NCBI GenBank assembly: GCA_002421005.1
Contig: DIJC01000004.1
Location: 186,001 to 250,000 of the forward strand
DNA: 64,000 bases
Origin: Enterobacteriaceae bacterium UBA5654
GTDB lineage: Bacteria > Pseudomonadota > Gammaproteobacteria > Enterobacterales > Enterobacteriaceae
Direction: 5' to 3'
This document shows, piece by piece, positions 50,816 to 59,384 of this stretch. Each line of letters begins with the position of its first letter. Position 1 is the stretch's first letter. The translations under genes were made by a program, and so were the position numbers. The notes beneath the pieces are model-generated. The model did no database searches. It was not told the origin of the DNA and saw only the letters and a program-made list of their open reading frames with translations.

Positions 50816-51919
50816 ATGTCAGCTCAACATGGTCCGTACCGCGCAGATATCGTCGGCAGTTTTTTACGCCCGGAAAGCATTAAGCTGGCGCGTCAGCAAC
50901 TGGCAAAAGGGGAGATTTCCGCCCGGCAACTGCGTGCGGTGGAGGATTCAGCGATCCGCGAAGTCGTCCAGCACCAGTGTGACTGCGGCCTGCATGTCGT
51001 CACCGACGGTGAATTCCGCCGCGCGTGGTGGCATTTCGATTTCTTCGACGGCTTGCAGGGCGTTGAGCGCTACGATTCCGACAAAGGCATCCAGTTTAAC
51101 GGCGTGCAGACCAAAGCCCACGGCGTGCGCGTGACCGGCAAACTGGGTTTTGGCGATCACCCGATGCTGGAAGATTTTCGCTATCTGAAAAGCATCAGCG
51201 GCAGCGCTGAACCAAAAATGACCATCCCGTCACCGAGCGTGCTGCATTTTCGCGGCGGACGTAAAGATATTGATGCCAGCGTTTACCCGGATCTGGCCGA
51301 CTATTTTGACGATCTGGCGACGACCTGGCGTGATGCGATCCATGCCTTTTACGCGGCGGGCTGCCGCTATTTGCAGCTTGATGATACCGTCTGGGCCTAT
51401 TTATGCTCGGACGACCAGCGTCGCCAGGTGCGCGAGCGCGGCGAAGATCCTGATGAACTGGCGCACATCTATGCCCGCGTGCTGAACCGCGCTTTGGAAG
51501 GTAAACCCGCAGATCTGACCATCAGCCTGCACGTTTGCCGGGGCAACTTCCGCTCAACGTGGATCTCAGAAGGCGGCTACGAGCCGGTGGCAGAAGTGCT
51601 GTTCGGCTCGGTAAACGTTGATGCCTTCTTCCTGGAATATGATAACGATCGCTCCGGTGATTTTGCCCCACTGCGCTTCATCCGTCCGGGCCACCAGCAG
51701 GTGGTGCTGGGTCTGATCACCACTAAAAATGGCGAACTGGAAAATCCTGAAGGGATTAAAAGCCGGTTGCAGGAAGCGGCAAAATACGTGGATTTGAAAC
51801 AGATTTGCCTCAGCCCGCAGTGCGGTTTTGCCTCCACGGAAGAGGGTAATTCCCTGACGGAACAGCAGCAGTGGGACAAAGTCCGTCTGGTGACGGGCAT
51901 TGCCGCCCAGGTCTGGTAA
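50816..51919 (+). CDS. MetE-C-like cobalamin-independent methyltransferase
   Basis: 367 residues from the ATG at 50816, which has AAAGGAG seven bases upstream; the longer open frame only overlaps the rhodanese gene. It is a single MetE C-terminal-type TIM barrel, without the N-terminal half of true MetE. Zinc ligands His and Cys in 'SLHVCRGNF' and Cys in 'SPQCGFAS', and 'YLQLDDTVWAYLC' near residue 180. YxjG/YxjH-like 'methionine synthase II' proteins methylate homocysteine or selenohomocysteine, often with S-methylmethionine-type or unusual donors. Substrate not determinable. Confidence 0.82.
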   Translation: MSAQHGPYRADIVGSFLRPESIKLARQQLAKGEISARQLRAVEDSAIREVVQHQCDCGLHVVTDGEFRRAWWHFDFFDGLQGVERYDSDKGIQFNGVQTKAHGVRVTGKLGFGDHPMLEDFRYLKSISGSAEPKMTIPSPSVLHFRGGRKDIDASVYPDLADYFDDLATTWRDAIHAFYAAGCRYLQLDDTVWAYLCSDDQRRQVRERGEDPDELAHIYARVLNRALEGKPADLTISLHVCRGNFRSTWISEGGYEPVAEVLFGSVNVDAFFLEYDNDRSGDFAPLRFIRPGHQQVVLGLITTKNGELENPEGIKSRLQEAAKYVDLKQICLSPQCGFASTEEGNSLTEQQQWDKVRLVTGIAAQVW

Positions 51920-51940
51920 TCACTTTACCCGGTACGGCGT

Positions 51941-51957
51941 TGCACTTTAATAAGGCA
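51941..51957. promoter_or_regulatory. Possible NtrC site upstream of urtA
   Basis: TGCACT-TTAAT-AAGGCA. The left half differs from the NtrC consensus TGCACC-N5-GGTGCA by one base, the right half by three. It lies about 108 bp before the presumed sigma-54 start, a typical NtrC distance. Confidence 0.3.
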
Positions 51958-52030
51958 ACGCTGTGCCAGAATAACGCTTTTGCCTCCATTCTCTGCGCGA
52001 CCCTGCCGCATCTTCACGCATTTTCATACC

Positions 52031-52046
52031 TGGCATCCTTTTTGCC
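52031..52046 (+). promoter_or_regulatory. Sigma-54-like promoter for urtABCDE
   Basis: TGGCATCCTTTTTGCC. The GG and GC of the -24/-12 elements are at the correct spacing (consensus TGGCAC-N5-TTGCW). Transcription would start near 52057, 47 bp before urtA. Sigma-54 control fits a nitrogen-scavenging urea transporter. Confidence 0.55.
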
Positions 52047-52103
52047 TTATCTCTCCTGAGTCAATTCTTTGGTCTGGGTTTTTTGAATATTCAGGAGTGA
52101 ATT

Positions 52104-53375
52104 ATGCAACGTCGCACGTTATTAAAAGCCTTCGCACTCTCCGCCTCTGTCGTCAGCATGGGAATGACCTTTAGCGTCTATGCTGCGGACACCATTAAAG
52201 TCGGCATTATGCATTCGCTGTCCGGGACGATGGCGATTTCCGAAACACCGTTAAAAGACGTGGCGCTGATGACCATTGATGAAATCAATGCGAAGGGCGG
52301 CGTGCTGGGCAAAAAGCTGGAGCCGGTGGTGGTTGACCCGGCGTCTAACTGGCCGCTGTTTGCTGAAAAAGCACGCCAGCTTTTGTCCCAGGATAAAGTC
52401 GCGGTGGTCTTTGGCTGCTGGACGTCCGTTTCGCGTAAGTCAGTTTTGCCAGTGTTTGAAGAGCTGAACGGGCTGTTGTTTTACCCGGTGCAGTATGAGG
52501 GTGAAGAGATGTCGCCTAACGTGTTTTACACCGGCGCGGCGCCGAACCAGCAGGCTATTCCGGCGGTGGAGTATCTGATGAGCGAAGATGGCGGCAGTGC
52601 AAAACGCTTCTTCCTGCTGGGGACTGACTACGTGTATCCGCGCACCACCAATAAAATCCTGCGCGCTTTCCTGCATTCAAAAGGCGTGCAGGATAAAGAT
52701 ATCGAAGAAGTGTATACCCCATTCGGCCACAGCGATTATCAGACCATCGTCGCCACTATCAAAAAATTCTCGGCGGGCGGCAAGACGGCCGTGGTTTCAA
52801 CCATTAACGGCGATTCCAACGTTCCCTTTTATAAAGAACTGGCGAATCAGGGGCTGAAGGCCACCGACGTGCCGGTAGTGGCGTTCTCGGTGGGCGAAGA
52901 AGAACTGCGCGGCATTGATACCAAACCGCTGGTTGGCAATCTGGCGGCGTGGAATTACTTCGAATCCATTGATAATCCGACCAACCAGAAATTTGTCGCT
53001 GATTACAAAGCCTGGGCCAAAGCCCGCAAACTGCCGAATGCGGATACCGTTGTGACCAACGATCCGATGGAAGCCACCTGGGTGGGGCTGCATATGTGGG
53101 CGCAGGCGGTTGAAAAAGCTGGGACCACCGATGTGGATAAGGTGCGTGACGCGATGGCAGGACAGACTTTTGCCGCGCCGTCCGGGTTTACGCTGACCAT
53201 GGATAAAACCAATCACCATCTGCACAAACCGGTCATGATTGGCGAAATTGAGAATAACGGCCAGTTTAACGTGGTCTGGCAAACCGAGGAGCCGGTCCGC
53301 GCCCAGCCGTGGAGTCCCTTCATTCCCGGAAACGATAAAAAATCTGAAAGCCCGGTAAAAACGGCAGGTCAATGA
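52104..53375 (+). CDS. urtA: UrtA, urea ABC transporter substrate-binding protein
   Basis: 423 residues. Signal peptide about 1-28 with a twin-arginine-like 'QRRTLLKAF' start. Type I periplasmic binding protein: 'IKVGIMHSLSGTMAISETPL', 'VVFGCWTSVSRKSVLPVFE' and 'LFYPVQYEGEE' are the hallmark blocks of UrtA as opposed to branched-chain amino acid binders. Captures urea, and short amides, in the periplasm. Starts the urtABCDE operon; the following gap contains a stable hairpin. Confidence 0.94.
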   Translation: MQRRTLLKAFALSASVVSMGMTFSVYAADTIKVGIMHSLSGTMAISETPLKDVALMTIDEINAKGGVLGKKLEPVVVDPASNWPLFAEKARQLLSQDKVAVVFGCWTSVSRKSVLPVFEELNGLLFYPVQYEGEEMSPNVFYTGAAPNQQAIPAVEYLMSEDGGSAKRFFLLGTDYVYPRTTNKILRAFLHSKGVQDKDIEEVYTPFGHSDYQTIVATIKKFSAGGKTAVVSTINGDSNVPFYKELANQGLKATDVPVVAFSVGEEELRGIDTKPLVGNLAAWNYFESIDNPTNQKFVADYKAWAKARKLPNADTVVTNDPMEATWVGLHMWAQAVEKAGTTDVDKVRDAMAGQTFAAPSGFTLTMDKTNHHLHKPVMIGEIENNGQFNVVWQTEEPVRAQPWSPFIPGNDKKSESPVKTAGQ

Positions 53376-53381
53376 TTTTTT

Positions 53382-53399
53382 GCCCTCCCACGGGAGGGC
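53382..53399 (+). other. Intercistronic hairpin between urtA and urtB
   Basis: GCCCTCCC-AC-GGGAGGGC, a perfect 8-bp stem 6 bp after the urtA stop and without a following T-run. Stems of this type after binding-protein genes stabilise the upstream message against 3' exonucleases and raise binding-protein levels relative to the membrane subunits. Confidence 0.55.
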
Positions 53400-53416
53400 C
53401 AGTTTCTGGAGAGACG

Positions 53417-54997
53417 ATGATGATGAACGCCATGCGCATACTGTGCGGTTTATTATTCCTGACCGGGCTACTGTCCGTAAGCGCGCAGGCGTCGGATGCG
53501 GACGCGTTTGTGGCCGCCAGCCGGACGCAACAGGCCACGCTGCTGGAGCAGTGGGCCAGCAAACCCCAGGCGGCGCGCATTCCCTTTCTACGGGCGCTGG
53601 TTGCTGAAAACCTCAGCGCCGACAGCCAGCACCACGCCTTTACGCTGCAAGGCGATCGTCCGGTTGCGTTGGGTGAGGCGAAGGCTGCAGAGGGCAACCT
53701 TAAAAAAGTACGTCTGACCAACCGCCTGCGCACGCTCGCGGCTGCAGCCCTTGCCAGCCATCTGATAATAAGTGACAACGTCACAGAAAGGCGGGCCGCG
53801 GCAAAAACATTACGCCGTGATGCCCAGCCTGCCATGTTGACATTGCTGGAGCAGCGCGCGAAAGCTGAGCCGGATGACAGCGTGCGCGAAGAATTAACCC
53901 TCGCGCTGGCCATATTGCAACTGGCCAGCCCGGACGCTGCGCTGCGCCGCACGGCGGCTATTACGCTCGGAGAATCAACCGATCCCGAAATCCAGTCGCG
54001 GCTGGTGCCCTTTACCGACCCGCAGAACGAGCCTGACGCCAGCGTGCGCCAGGCCGCCGCAGACAGCCTGAAGCAGATTAAACAGCGGCTGCTCTTAGGC
54101 GACCTGCTGGGGCAGGCATTTATGGGATTGTCGCTGGGATCGATTCTGCTGCTGGCGGCGCTGGGACTGGCCATCACCTACGGGCTGCTCGGCGTCATCA
54201 ATATGGCCCACGGCGAAATGCTGATGCTGGGCGCGTACAGCAGCTGGCTGGTGCAGCAGGCGATGAGCCAGCTTACGCCGCAGTGGCTGGCATTTTATCC
54301 GCTGGTGGCGCTGCCGATTGCTTTTGGCGTAACGGCGGGTATCGGCATGTTGCTGGAGCGCACTGTTATCCGCCATTTGTATGGCCGCCCGCTGGAAACG
54401 CTGCTGGCGACGTGGGGCATCAGCCTGATGCTGATCCAACTGGTGCGGATGTTGTTTGGTGCCCAGAACGTTGAGGTCGCAAACCCTGGCTGGCTGTCCG
54501 GCGGAATTCAGGCGTTGCCGAATCTGATCCTGCCATGGAACCGGGTTGTGGTGCTGGGATTCGTCCTGCTGGTGCTGTTCTTTACCTGGCTGATCCTCAA
54601 TAAAACGCGGCTTGGCATGAATGTGCGGGCGGTCACGCAAAACCGGGCGATGGCAGCCTGCTGCGGCGTGCCGACCGGGCGCGTTGACATGCTGGCCTTT
54701 GGCCTCGGCTCCGGCATTGCCGGACTTGGCGGCGTGGCGTTATCTCAACTGGGGAATGTCGGCCCGGAACTCGGTCAGGGGTATATTATCGACTCCTTCC
54801 TGGTGGTAGTGCTGGGCGGTGTCGGCCAGCTTGCCGGTAGCGTCGTGGCGGCGTTTGGTCTGGGAATATTCAATAAAATTCTCGAACCGCAAATGGGCGC
54901 GGTACTCGGCAAAATCCTCATTCTGGTGCTGATCATTTTGTTTATTCAGAAACGTCCGCAGGGGCTGTTTGCCCTGAAAGGGAGGGTCATCGATTAA
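53417..54997 (+). CDS. urtB: UrtB, urea ABC transporter permease
   Basis: 526 residues from the ATG at 53417 (CTGGAGAGACG upstream). Signal sequence about 1-25, a long periplasmic helical domain (about 25-230) particular to UrtB, then a LivH-type permease of about eight helices starting at 'GQAFMGLSLGSILLLAALGL'. Forms the membrane channel with UrtC. Overlaps urtC by one base (TAATG). Confidence 0.93.
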   Translation: MMMNAMRILCGLLFLTGLLSVSAQASDADAFVAASRTQQATLLEQWASKPQAARIPFLRALVAENLSADSQHHAFTLQGDRPVALGEAKAAEGNLKKVRLTNRLRTLAAAALASHLIISDNVTERRAAAKTLRRDAQPAMLTLLEQRAKAEPDDSVREELTLALAILQLASPDAALRRTAAITLGESTDPEIQSRLVPFTDPQNEPDASVRQAAADSLKQIKQRLLLGDLLGQAFMGLSLGSILLLAALGLAITYGLLGVINMAHGEMLMLGAYSSWLVQQAMSQLTPQWLAFYPLVALPIAFGVTAGIGMLLERTVIRHLYGRPLETLLATWGISLMLIQLVRMLFGAQNVEVANPGWLSGGIQALPNLILPWNRVVVLGFVLLVLFFTWLILNKTRLGMNVRAVTQNRAMAACCGVPTGRVDMLAFGLGSGIAGLGGVALSQLGNVGPELGQGYIIDSFLVVVLGGVGQLAGSVVAAFGLGIFNKILEPQMGAVLGKILILVLIILFIQKRPQGLFALKGRVID

Positions 54998-56070
54998 TGA
55001 GCCAGCCTTTAACGTTAACGGTGGCGCAGAAAGCGCCACGCACTCTGCGCGTGGTCGGCGGCCTGCTGATGGCGGCGCTGTTGATCCTGCCATTTCTGGC
55101 GCTGCTGCCCGCCGATCACCCGCTGGCGCTCTCAACCTGGGCGCTGACCCTGACCGGAAAAATCCTCTGCTACGCGGTGGTCGCGGTGGCACTGGATCTG
55201 GTCTGGGGCTACGCCGGATTGCTGTCGCTGGGTCACGGCATCTTTTTTGCTCTCGGCGGCTACGCGATGGGCATGTATCTGATGCGCCAGGCCGCTGGCG
55301 ACGGTTTGCCCGCGTTTATGTCCTTCCTTTCCTGGAATGAACTACCGTGGTTCTGGTGGGGAACGCAGCATTTTGCCTGGGCACTGGTGCTGATCGTACT
55401 GGTGCCGGGGCTGCTGGCGCTGGTGTTTGGTTACTTTGCGTTTCGCTCAAAAATCAAAGGGGTTTATTTCTCCATCATGACCCAGGCGCTGACCTTCGCC
55501 GGGATGCTGCTGTTTTTTCGTAATGAAACCGGCTTCGGCGGCAACAATGGCTTCACCGGCTTTACCACTCTCCTCGGATTCCCCGTGGCGGCGACCTCAA
55601 CCCGCGTGGCGCTGTTTCTGGCGACGGTGCTACTGCTGATGCTGTCGCTCTGCGTGGGATATGCGCTGGCCCGGAGTAAATTCGGGCGGGTTCTCACCGC
55701 CGTGCGCGATGCCGAAAACCGGCTGATGTTCTGTGGCTACGATCCGCGTGGCTTCAAACTGCTGGTCTGGACTCTGTCCGCCGTGCTTTGCGGGCTGGCG
55801 GGTGCGCTGTACGTTCCGCAGGTCGGGATTATCAATCCTGGCGAAATGTCGCCGACCAATTCCATTGAGGCAGCGATTTGGGTGGCGCTCGGCGGACGCG
55901 GCACGCTGATCGGCCCGGTGCTGGGCGCGGGTCTGGTGAACGGAGCCAAAAGCCTGTTTACGGTGGCGATGCCGGAATACTGGCAACTTTTCCTTGGATT
56001 GATATTTATTGTGGTCACGCTGTTTTTACCGCGCGGCGTTATTGGCCTGCTGCGAAAAGGAGAGAAGTAA
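54997..56070 (+). CDS. urtC: UrtC, urea ABC transporter permease
   Basis: 357 residues, LivM-type permease with about nine helices. 'ALDLVWGYAGLLSLGHGIFF' and 'GRVLTAVRDAENRLMFCGYD' are conserved UrtC blocks. The stop overlaps the urtD start by one base. Confidence 0.94.
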   Translation: MSQPLTLTVAQKAPRTLRVVGGLLMAALLILPFLALLPADHPLALSTWALTLTGKILCYAVVAVALDLVWGYAGLLSLGHGIFFALGGYAMGMYLMRQAAGDGLPAFMSFLSWNELPWFWWGTQHFAWALVLIVLVPGLLALVFGYFAFRSKIKGVYFSIMTQALTFAGMLLFFRNETGFGGNNGFTGFTTLLGFPVAATSTRVALFLATVLLLMLSLCVGYALARSKFGRVLTAVRDAENRLMFCGYDPRGFKLLVWTLSAVLCGLAGALYVPQVGIINPGEMSPTNSIEAAIWVALGGRGTLIGPVLGAGLVNGAKSLFTVAMPEYWQLFLGLIFIVVTLFLPRGVIGLLRKGEK

Positions 56071-56867
56071 TGCAACCTGATGCCGGTCTTTTCACTCGCC
56101 AGCAACCGACCGACCGTTTTCGCGATCGCACCGATCCGGTTCTCCAGCTGGAGAACATCAACGTGAACTTTGATGGTTTTCAGGCGCTGACTAATCTCTC
56201 GCTGCAAATCGGCGTGGGCGAACTGCGCTGCGTGATTGGTCCAAACGGCGCGGGTAAAACCACGCTGATGGACGTGATCACCGGAAAAACCCGGCCACAA
56301 AGCGGCCGCGCGCTTTACGACCAGTCGCTGGAACTGACCCGGCTCGACCCCATTGAGATTGCCCGGCGGGGGATCGGACGGAAATTCCAGAAACCCACGG
56401 TATTTGAAGCGCTGACCGTTGCCGAAAACCTCGAACTGGCGCTCAAAACCGATAAATCCGTGCTGGCGACCCTGCGCGCACGCTTAAACAGCGAGCAGCA
56501 GGATCGGATTGACGAAACGCTGCGGCTGCTCCGCCTGCATGGCGAGCGCGATCGTCGTGCCGGGCTTTTATCCCACGGGCAAAAGCAGTTTCTGGAAATC
56601 GGTATGCTGCTGGTGCAGGAGCCGCATCTGTTGCTGCTGGATGAACCTGCCGCAGGGATGACTGATGCGGAAACGGAATATACCGCCGAACTGTTTCGCC
56701 AGCTGGCGGGGAAGCACTCGCTGATGGTGGTGGAGCATGACATGGGGTTTGTAGAGACCATCGCCGACCGCGTGACCGTGCTGCATCAGGGGCAGGTGCT
56801 GGCAGAAGGCTCATTGCGGGAAGTGCAGGCCAATGAACAGGTGATCGACGTTTATCTTGGGCGCTGA
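56070..56867 (+). CDS. urtD: UrtD, urea ABC transporter ATPase
   Basis: 265 residues from the ATG at 56070 (AAGGAGAG upstream). Walker A 'GPNGAGKTTLMD', Walker B 'LLLLDEPAAGMT'. The signature loop reads 'LLSHGQKQFLEIGM', an LSHGQ variant rather than LSGGQ, as is usual for UrtD. Pairs with UrtE to energise urea uptake. Confidence 0.94.
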   Translation: MQPDAGLFTRQQPTDRFRDRTDPVLQLENINVNFDGFQALTNLSLQIGVGELRCVIGPNGAGKTTLMDVITGKTRPQSGRALYDQSLELTRLDPIEIARRGIGRKFQKPTVFEALTVAENLELALKTDKSVLATLRARLNSEQQDRIDETLRLLRLHGERDRRAGLLSHGQKQFLEIGMLLVQEPHLLLLDEPAAGMTDAETEYTAELFRQLAGKHSLMVVEHDMGFVETIADRVTVLHQGQVLAEGSLREVQANEQVIDVYLGR

Positions 56868-56876
56868 GGAGCCATC

Positions 56877-57575
56877 ATGTTACAGGTTAATGAACTGCAT
56901 CAATATTACGGTGGCAGCCACATTTTGCGCGGCGTCAGTTTTACCGCGCAAACGGGTGAAATCACCTGTCTGTTAGGCCGTAACGGCGTGGGCAAAACCA
57001 CGTTGCTGAAATGTCTGATGGGGCTGATCCCGGCGCGCAGCGGCGCGGTGATCTGGCAGGACCGCCACATCACCACCCGCAAACCGCACCAGCGGGTACA
57101 GGCGGGCATAGGCTACGTTCCGCAGGGGCGGGAAATCTTCCCCCGCCTGACGGTGGAGGAAAATCTGCTGATGGGGCTGTCCCGCTTCCCGGCACGCGAG
57201 GCCCGCAGCGTGCCGGAGGATATTTACGCGCTGTTCCCGGTACTCAAAGAGATGAAGCACCGGCGGGGCGGTGATTTATCAGGGGGGCAGCAACAGCAGC
57301 TGGCGATAGGCCGCGCGCTGGCCAGCCGACCGCAGCTATTGATCCTGGATGAGCCTACTGAAGGTATACAGCCATCGGTGATTAAAGAGATCGGCGCGGT
57401 GATCCGTCAGTTAGCCAGCCGGGGCGATATGGCCATTCTGCTGGTCGAACAGTTTTATGATTTTGCCGCAGAGCTGGCGGACAGCTATTTATTGATGTCG
57501 AGGGGCGCTATTGTCCAGCAAGGGCGCGGTATCAATATGGAGAGCGAGGGCGTCAGAGGCATGGTAGCAATATAA
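56877..57575 (+). CDS. urtE: UrtE, urea ABC transporter ATPase
   Basis: 232 residues. Walker A 'GRNGVGKTTLLK', canonical signature 'DLSGGQQQQLAI', Walker B 'LLILDEPTEGIQPS', switch region 'ILLVEQFYDFA'. Second ATPase of the heterodimer. Nine bases after urtD. A hairpin terminator follows. No urease genes are in the window. Confidence 0.95.
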   Translation: MLQVNELHQYYGGSHILRGVSFTAQTGEITCLLGRNGVGKTTLLKCLMGLIPARSGAVIWQDRHITTRKPHQRVQAGIGYVPQGREIFPRLTVEENLLMGLSRFPAREARSVPEDIYALFPVLKEMKHRRGGDLSGGQQQQLAIGRALASRPQLLILDEPTEGIQPSVIKEIGAVIRQLASRGDMAILLVEQFYDFAAELADSYLLMSRGAIVQQGRGINMESEGVRGMVAI

Positions 57576-57610
57576 AAGGGTGCAATGAGGACCAGACCCG
57601 GCAACCGGCA

Positions 57611-57630
57611 CGCGGGGATTGCTCCCCGCG
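57611..57630 (+). terminator. Probable terminator of urtABCDE
   Basis: CGCGGGGA-TTGC-TCCCCGCG stem-loop, followed after a few bases by TATTTTC. The T-tract is short, so efficiency is uncertain. It lies at the end of the hok gene on the other strand. Confidence 0.55.
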
Positions 57631-57636
57631 CGTTAG

Positions 57637-57789
57637 CTATTTTCTCGGTTCGTAAGCGAGAACAGCACTAAACTCCATACCACGATCGTGAATATGCAAT
57701 TCGCAAAGCGAGTCGCGCACCATGAGCGTGAAACCAAGCACTGTGATACACAGCACGATGATTGCCACAAGGGCGTATTTCGTCAGCAT
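57637..57789 (-). CDS. hokE: Hok/Gef-family type I toxin (HokE-like)
   Basis: 50 residues from the ATG at 57789 (MLTKYALVAIIVLC); one transmembrane helix about 5-25, then 'DSLCELHIHDRGMEFSAVLAYEP', with the conserved cysteine and the RG-E-F…AYEP ending. Closest in feel to E. coli HokE/HokC. GGAGG lies eight bases upstream. Depolarises the inner membrane when translated. The unusually long leader to about 57960 carries the hok/sok regulatory structures. A 'mok'-like upstream frame ends with TAA one base before the hok ATG, so hok translation could be coupled to it. Confidence 0.87.
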   Translation of the reverse strand: MLTKYALVAIIVLCITVLGFTLMVRDSLCELHIHDRGMEFSAVLAYEPRK

Positions 57790-57960
57790 GTTATTGCCTC
57801 CGTGCAGAAAAGAGACTAACATCCGAGTTGTCTGGTTCGGATGTAGGCCTCAGGTGGATAGAAATATCTCCTGGGGCTTTTATCTTTCCGAACTCTGATA
57901 AAGGCCTGAGACCGGAAAGCCTCAAGCACCCGCCTGCATAATATCCCTGAAATAATGTCT
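57790..57960 (+). ncRNA. Probable Sok antisense RNA region opposite the hok leader
   Basis: Leader of the hok gene on the minus strand shows hok-type elements: GGCGGGTGCTTGAGGCTTTC and CTATCCACCTGAGGC occur at about 57835-57935. In hok/sok systems an antisense Sok RNA is made from the opposite strand across this leader. I infer its presence and cannot fix its ends or promoter. Confidence 0.4.
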
Positions 57961-58012
57961 GACCAGCCTGTCTGCGGGGTTTATTTACCGCTTGCGAGGC
58001 GACTCGCAAAGC

Positions 58013-59203
58013 TTAATTAACCTGAATAGCACTGTTGCACGGCTTAATATTCATTCCACGAATAATCATCAGCCAGGCCAGAACAATTGCGGCCATCAAT
58101 ATCACAAATAATGACCAGTGGGGCAGGTGGGTTAATATCAACCCCGTGGCTAACGGGTTTGCCGCTGCACCCAGCCAGCCTAATGCCTGGGCGGAGAAAT
58201 AACTGGCTTTCATGCCGGACGGGGCGATGTTATCAATTAGCATATATTCACCGGGCGCATAAATAATTTCCCCCACGGTAAACACGGCGGCGGATAATCC
58301 CCAGAAAATCAGATTTACACCGGAAAACATAAATCCCGCCAGCCCCAGCACAAAACAGGCCGTACCCAGCGCCATCAGCGGACGCAGATTGTTTGCGTTC
58401 AACCGACGACCAATGGCGTACTGTAGCGTAACCACCAGCGCGGCGTTGACCGGCAGCACGACGGCGACAACATTTTCAGCAACGTCGCTATCGGCCACCG
58501 CCAGCACGTACTGGGAAATACAGGACGCAAAAGATCCGGCGACAAAGGAGGCCAGCAAACCAGAGAGCGTAAACCAGAACAGCGCCTTATCATGCAGCAG
58601 CACTGAAGGCGACCACGCCACGGCTTCGTCGCTGGCACTGCTGGCCGCCACGCGCTGGACATAACACTGAATAAATACCAGCGGGAATGCGGCACAGAAT
58701 GCCGCCAGCCAGAAGGGTAAGTTAAGGCTGTACATCACCAACAGCGTGCCCAGCGGCGGGCCGACCGTCCAGCCAATATTTAAAAAGCTGTAGTTCAGCG
58801 AGAATATTTTCGCTTTTTCCGCAGGGGATAATACATCGGCAAACCAGGCTTTAATGACGGTCGAAAATACCGAATAGGCGCAGTTAATCATTGCAAAGAA
58901 AAATACCACCAGCGCCACATCATTCACCAGCGGGATTGCCACAAAGCCGCAGATGAATACCAGCACGGAGATCAGCATATAGCGCTTTTTATCGAATTTA
59001 TCGGCGAGAATGCCAAAGCCCAGACTAAATATCACCCCAATGGTTAATGCGATTGTCATCGCATAACCAATCATCTCCACGCTCATGGCATAACGGCGCG
59101 TGAGATAAATTGTCATAAAAGGCAGCGTCGCACCGCGACCAATTGTTAAAAGTAATGATGATGCCAGAAGCGCGTAGATAGAGCGCCTGATTGAAGAGAC
59201 CAT
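58013..59203 (-). CDS. ydeE: YdeE, MFS dipeptide/drug exporter
   Basis: 396 residues from the ATG at 59203 (MVSSIRRSIYALLASSLLLT), aligned residue for residue with the start of E. coli YdeE (395). Twelve helices with the MFS motif 'GFGILADKFDKKRYM'. Exports dipeptides in E. coli and contributes to drug tolerance. Divergent from eamA, an arrangement also seen in E. coli. Confidence 0.93.
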   Translation of the reverse strand: MVSSIRRSIYALLASSLLLTIGRGATLPFMTIYLTRRYAMSVEMIGYAMTIALTIGVIFSLGFGILADKFDKKRYMLISVLVFICGFVAIPLVNDVALVVFFFAMINCAYSVFSTVIKAWFADVLSPAEKAKIFSLNYSFLNIGWTVGPPLGTLLVMYSLNLPFWLAAFCAAFPLVFIQCYVQRVAASSASDEAVAWSPSVLLHDKALFWFTLSGLLASFVAGSFASCISQYVLAVADSDVAENVVAVVLPVNAALVVTLQYAIGRRLNANNLRPLMALGTACFVLGLAGFMFSGVNLIFWGLSAAVFTVGEIIYAPGEYMLIDNIAPSGMKASYFSAQALGWLGAAANPLATGLILTHLPHWSLFVILMAAIVLAWLMIIRGMNIKPCNSAIQVN

Positions 59204-59384
59204 TTTCCTGCCCGAGGTGCTGTGTTTCATTATTTTGTCTTATCAGGAATATCACGGCATAAGAAGGTTGTATAGTGCGTGCCCATACGAGAAGTGCCTA
59301 CTAAAAATAATGATCTGTTAAAGGCTGATTTTTTCCGCTAACGTGGGATGGTTCACATAATTCTAACAATTTCAGAGGCAGGGT

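Noticed and set aside
53382..53399. urtA-urtB hairpin as a terminator
   Set aside because: No T-run follows on either strand; more likely an mRNA-stabilising stem.
57791..58009. 72-codon minus-strand frame as an independent gene
   Set aside because: It covers the hok leader and ends one base before the toxin start, so it is better read as the mok-like coupling frame.
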